A stretch of DNA of 64,000 bases from an uncultured bacterium (GTDB taxonomy: Bacteria > Cyanobacteriota > Vampirovibrionia > Gastranaerophilales > Gastranaerophilaceae). Made by a program: the position numbers and the translations under genes. Within the stretch, counting starts at the first letter, position 1. Every line of letters starts with the position of its first letter. The stretch is from the NCBI GenBank assembly GCA_949299935.1, contig CASGCE010000034.1, forward strand, positions 1 through 64,000. Direction: 5' to 3'. The notes beneath the pieces are model-generated. The model did no database searches. It worked only from the letters and a program-made list of their open reading frames with translations, and had not been told where the DNA came from. This document shows positions 62,409-64,000 of this stretch, piece after piece.

Positions 62409-63365
62409 TTCAAGACAATCCTGATAAGTTTCAACAACCACTATCCCCTCTGATTTATGTAGATTGTCATTTGTAACATTTAATATGGTATTGTTCTGTT
62501 TAACGGCATAAACCTTTATACCCAGCTTAATTGCTTCATAAACCGGAGTACAACCAAGACAATTATGTGGAATAACAAGATAATCAACCATAGAAACATT
62601 AACCTCATTACCAATTATCGGTGCATTAGAAAGTCCCAATAAAATACAAGGCAAAAATGTAGGCGTAATGTACTCTGAAGCAACCTTAGGATTAACGATA
62701 TCAGCAGATATTGAGTAATCTGCAAAAGCAGGCGAGTGAGCACAAGGAACTTTAAATTCTTTTGAAATATAATGAGATAAAATAGCTTCAACACCGCCAA
62801 CAGGATCAATTCCGATACCGTTTGCATATTCGGTATTATCTTTTTCGGGATCATCAAACATGCATACAATTGCAATGGCATCTGCTCCTTTCTTCAAAAG
62901 TCTTTCCGCAGAATTTTTAAGGGTTTCAATATTTTCGACTTTTCCAACAGAAGCTCCAAACTCATTGATATAAAACTCCACACCGACAGGAAATTCCGTA
63001 ATCTCATACCCAATTATGTCAATATCATAAACTGTTTTAACAGCATTTATTGTGTTTATATGAATATTCAAAACCTCTTTAGGTACGGACTTATCAAAAA
63101 CTACACCGATTTTGTTGTTAAAAGAAGTTCTTAAACCAATTTCACCTTTGAAAAATGAATCTAAAGTATATCCTTCAACATAAAGCATGTTGTCGGTTAT
63201 TCCGGAGAACCCGCCGGCATTAACAACATTAGGATTTACTATGAGCTTAGAACATAGAGCAAATTTTCTTGCCCAGCTGCTTGCATCACCTGCATAACCA
63301 CCAACTGATGCACCAATCCCGGTTGGTACTATAAATGCTCCTAATTTTTCCCCTGTCCTAAGCAT
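62391..63365 (-). CDS. DUF3326 family protein
   Basis: 324 aa, cytosolic. GAFIVPTGIGASVGGYAGDA then SSWARKFA, NAGGFSGITDNMLYVEGY, ANGIGIDPVGGVEAILSHYI and DYLVIPHNCLGCTPVYEAIK match DUF3326, conserved mainly in cyanobacteria. Function unknown; the Cys pair in NCLGC and glycine-rich N-terminus suggest an enzyme. Ends overlap murI by 18 bp (convergent). Confidence 0.85.
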   Translation of the reverse strand: MLRTGEKLGAFIVPTGIGASVGGYAGDASSWARKFALCSKLIVNPNVVNAGGFSGITDNMLYVEGYTLDSFFKGEIGLRTSFNNKIGVVFDKSVPKEVLNIHINTINAVKTVYDIDIIGYEITEFPVGVEFYINEFGASVGKVENIETLKNSAERLLKKGADAIAIVCMFDDPEKDNTEYANGIGIDPVGGVEAILSHYISKEFKVPCAHSPAFADYSISADIVNPKVASEYITPTFLPCILLGLSNAPIIGNEVNVSMVDYLVIPHNCLGCTPVYEAIKLGIKVYAVKQNNTILNVTNDNLHKSEGIVVVETYQDCLELIKNN

Positions 63366-63371
63366 AAAATA

Positions 63372-63377
63372 ATTTTA
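63372..63377 (-). promoter_or_regulatory. -10 box of DUF3326 gene, leaderless type
   Basis: Minus strand TAAAAT (63377-63372), six bases before ATG 63365; context GTTGTAAAAT as at the photolyase gene. Confidence 0.45.
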
Positions 63378-63396
63378 CAACAAAAAATTAAATAAT

Positions 63397-64000
63397 TTAC
63401 CAAGGATAATTTTCAGGTATAGTCCACCCGCTAACTTCTATCAACTTACCACAAAGAAAATTTTTATAAGAGTCGGTATTTTCCTTATTACAAGCATATC
63501 TACTACTGCCATTAATCAAAGTATACTCATCCTCAGCTGAATAACCGCAAAATTTTACTCTAAATGGATTACCCTTTTTTGCAGGATCTATATTTTTGTA
63601 CACATCAAAAACAAATATATCACGACCCACCTTATTGGGCTTTTGTACTCCATTTATATCCGCCAAACACCATATATAATTGGCAGGTACATTGGCAAAA
63701 AATGAAAATATTACACCGTTGTTCAATAACATAAAATTTGTTATAATACCACTGTTTCTGCTAGGATTACTTGCTGCAGGAAGAATAACATAATCACTTA
63801 ATTCACTCTGCTGCATTAATTTTGCCGATTTAAAATATGGTAAATAATATTTTCTGATGAAAGGCTCAATAATCTCAAAGCTGTATGATCCAACTTGCGG
63901 GAATTCCCACGTAGACATAGGTCCGTTATCAACTTCCGAAAAACGCACGGCATTATTAAGATCTGCATATACCTTTTTTAGTTGTACAACTGTTTGTTTT
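63397..64000 (-). CDS. Type IV pilin-like protein, N-terminus beyond window
   Basis: Frame open from the right window edge to 63397, so the gene is partial; a GTG at 63948 is an internal codon, not the likely start. The upstream residues KQTVVQLKKVYADLNNAVRF are the alpha-helix of a pilin. The head contains DINGVQKPNKVGRDIFVFDV, the same motif as in pilins at 30962 and 43212, and ends GWTIPENYPW, a tail common to these lineage pilins. Secreted/cell-surface after prepilin processing. Confidence 0.78.
   Translation of the reverse strand, partial: KQTVVQLKKVYADLNNAVRFSEVDNGPMSTWEFPQVGSYSFEIIEPFIRKYYLPYFKSAKLMQQSELSDYVILPAASNPSRNSGIITNFMLLNNGVIFSFFANVPANYIWCLADINGVQKPNKVGRDIFVFDVYKNIDPAKKGNPFRVKFCGYSAEDEYTLINGSSRYACNKENTDSYKNFLCGKLIEVSGWTIPENYPW

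Overview
The window is a low-GC, gene-dense bacterial chromosome segment. Its gene set points to a non-photosynthetic relative of Cyanobacteria (Melainabacteria/Vampirovibrionia, probably a gut Gastranaerophilales-type genome). The evidence is two mainly cyanobacterial conserved proteins (a Ycf23/DUF561 protein at 19971-20729 and a DUF3326 protein at 62391-63365), an RNase E-like enzyme, Gram-negative envelope genes (an MlaE-type permease, amidase with AMIN-like region) and type IV pilin-like proteins with the FTLAEVLITLGIIG leader common in that lineage. There is no photosynthesis gene. This assignment is inference from gene families; no search was run.

Layout. 1-5581: the 5' end of a left-going gene whose reading frame is broken by a run of nine G, then a divergent right-going operon (two unknown proteins, a large radical SAM protein, RNase E/G, a small membrane protein, a pseudopilin-like peptide). 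5567-12465: panE, an HD-domain protein, an AGCS amino acid:Na+ symporter, a family 4 uracil-DNA glycosylase, a tyrosine-phosphatase-like protein, an unknown membrane protein with a long leader, DUF167. 12535-20729: Rel/SpoT, a sensor kinase, a receiver, a degenerate PilB/GspE-like protein, an MlaE-type permease, a trypsin-like protease, Ycf23. 20873-29033: a glycosyltransferase with a Cys-rich tail, then a left-going envelope/cofactor operon murC-murB-ddl-ftsQ-nadE-folC. 29266-38437: a small protein, coaX, rex, a pilin, murT-pdxJ-zinc-ribbon operon, a YtxH/DUF948 cluster, rluD, lspA and a secreted protein. 38543-43953: leuS, sdaAB-sdaAA, small proteins and a pilin broken by two frameshifts. 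44226-51961: surE, a HEAT-queC-DUF366-SPOR operon, purS-purQ-short purL, two lineage-type membrane proteins. 52133-64000: nadB-nadC, a LuxR-type response regulator, an aldolase-like protein, a hydrolase, class II photolyase, tRNA-Arg, a lone LuxR HTH, an amidase, murI, DUF3326 and a pilin cut by the window edge.

Themes: peptidoglycan precursor synthesis and recycling (murC, murB, ddl, murT, murI, amidase), NAD (nadB, nadC, nadE, with Rex as NADH sensor), CoA (panE, coaX), PLP (pdxJ), folate (folC), purine and queuosine precursor synthesis, and stringent response.

The most unusual signals are (1) the G9 tract in the first codons of the gene at the left edge, which has a full promoter and ribosome binding site and would be open with ten G, as in a phase-variable gene; (2) about a dozen genes whose -10 box ends only 6-9 bases before the start codon and that have no Shine-Dalgarno sequence, implying widespread leaderless mRNAs; (3) a pilin gene with two single-base frameshifts; (4) a PurL that stops at a domain boundary; and (5) degenerate enzymes (PilB-like ATPase, NadE glutaminase domain). 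I see no CRISPR array, insertion sequence, prophage or rRNA.
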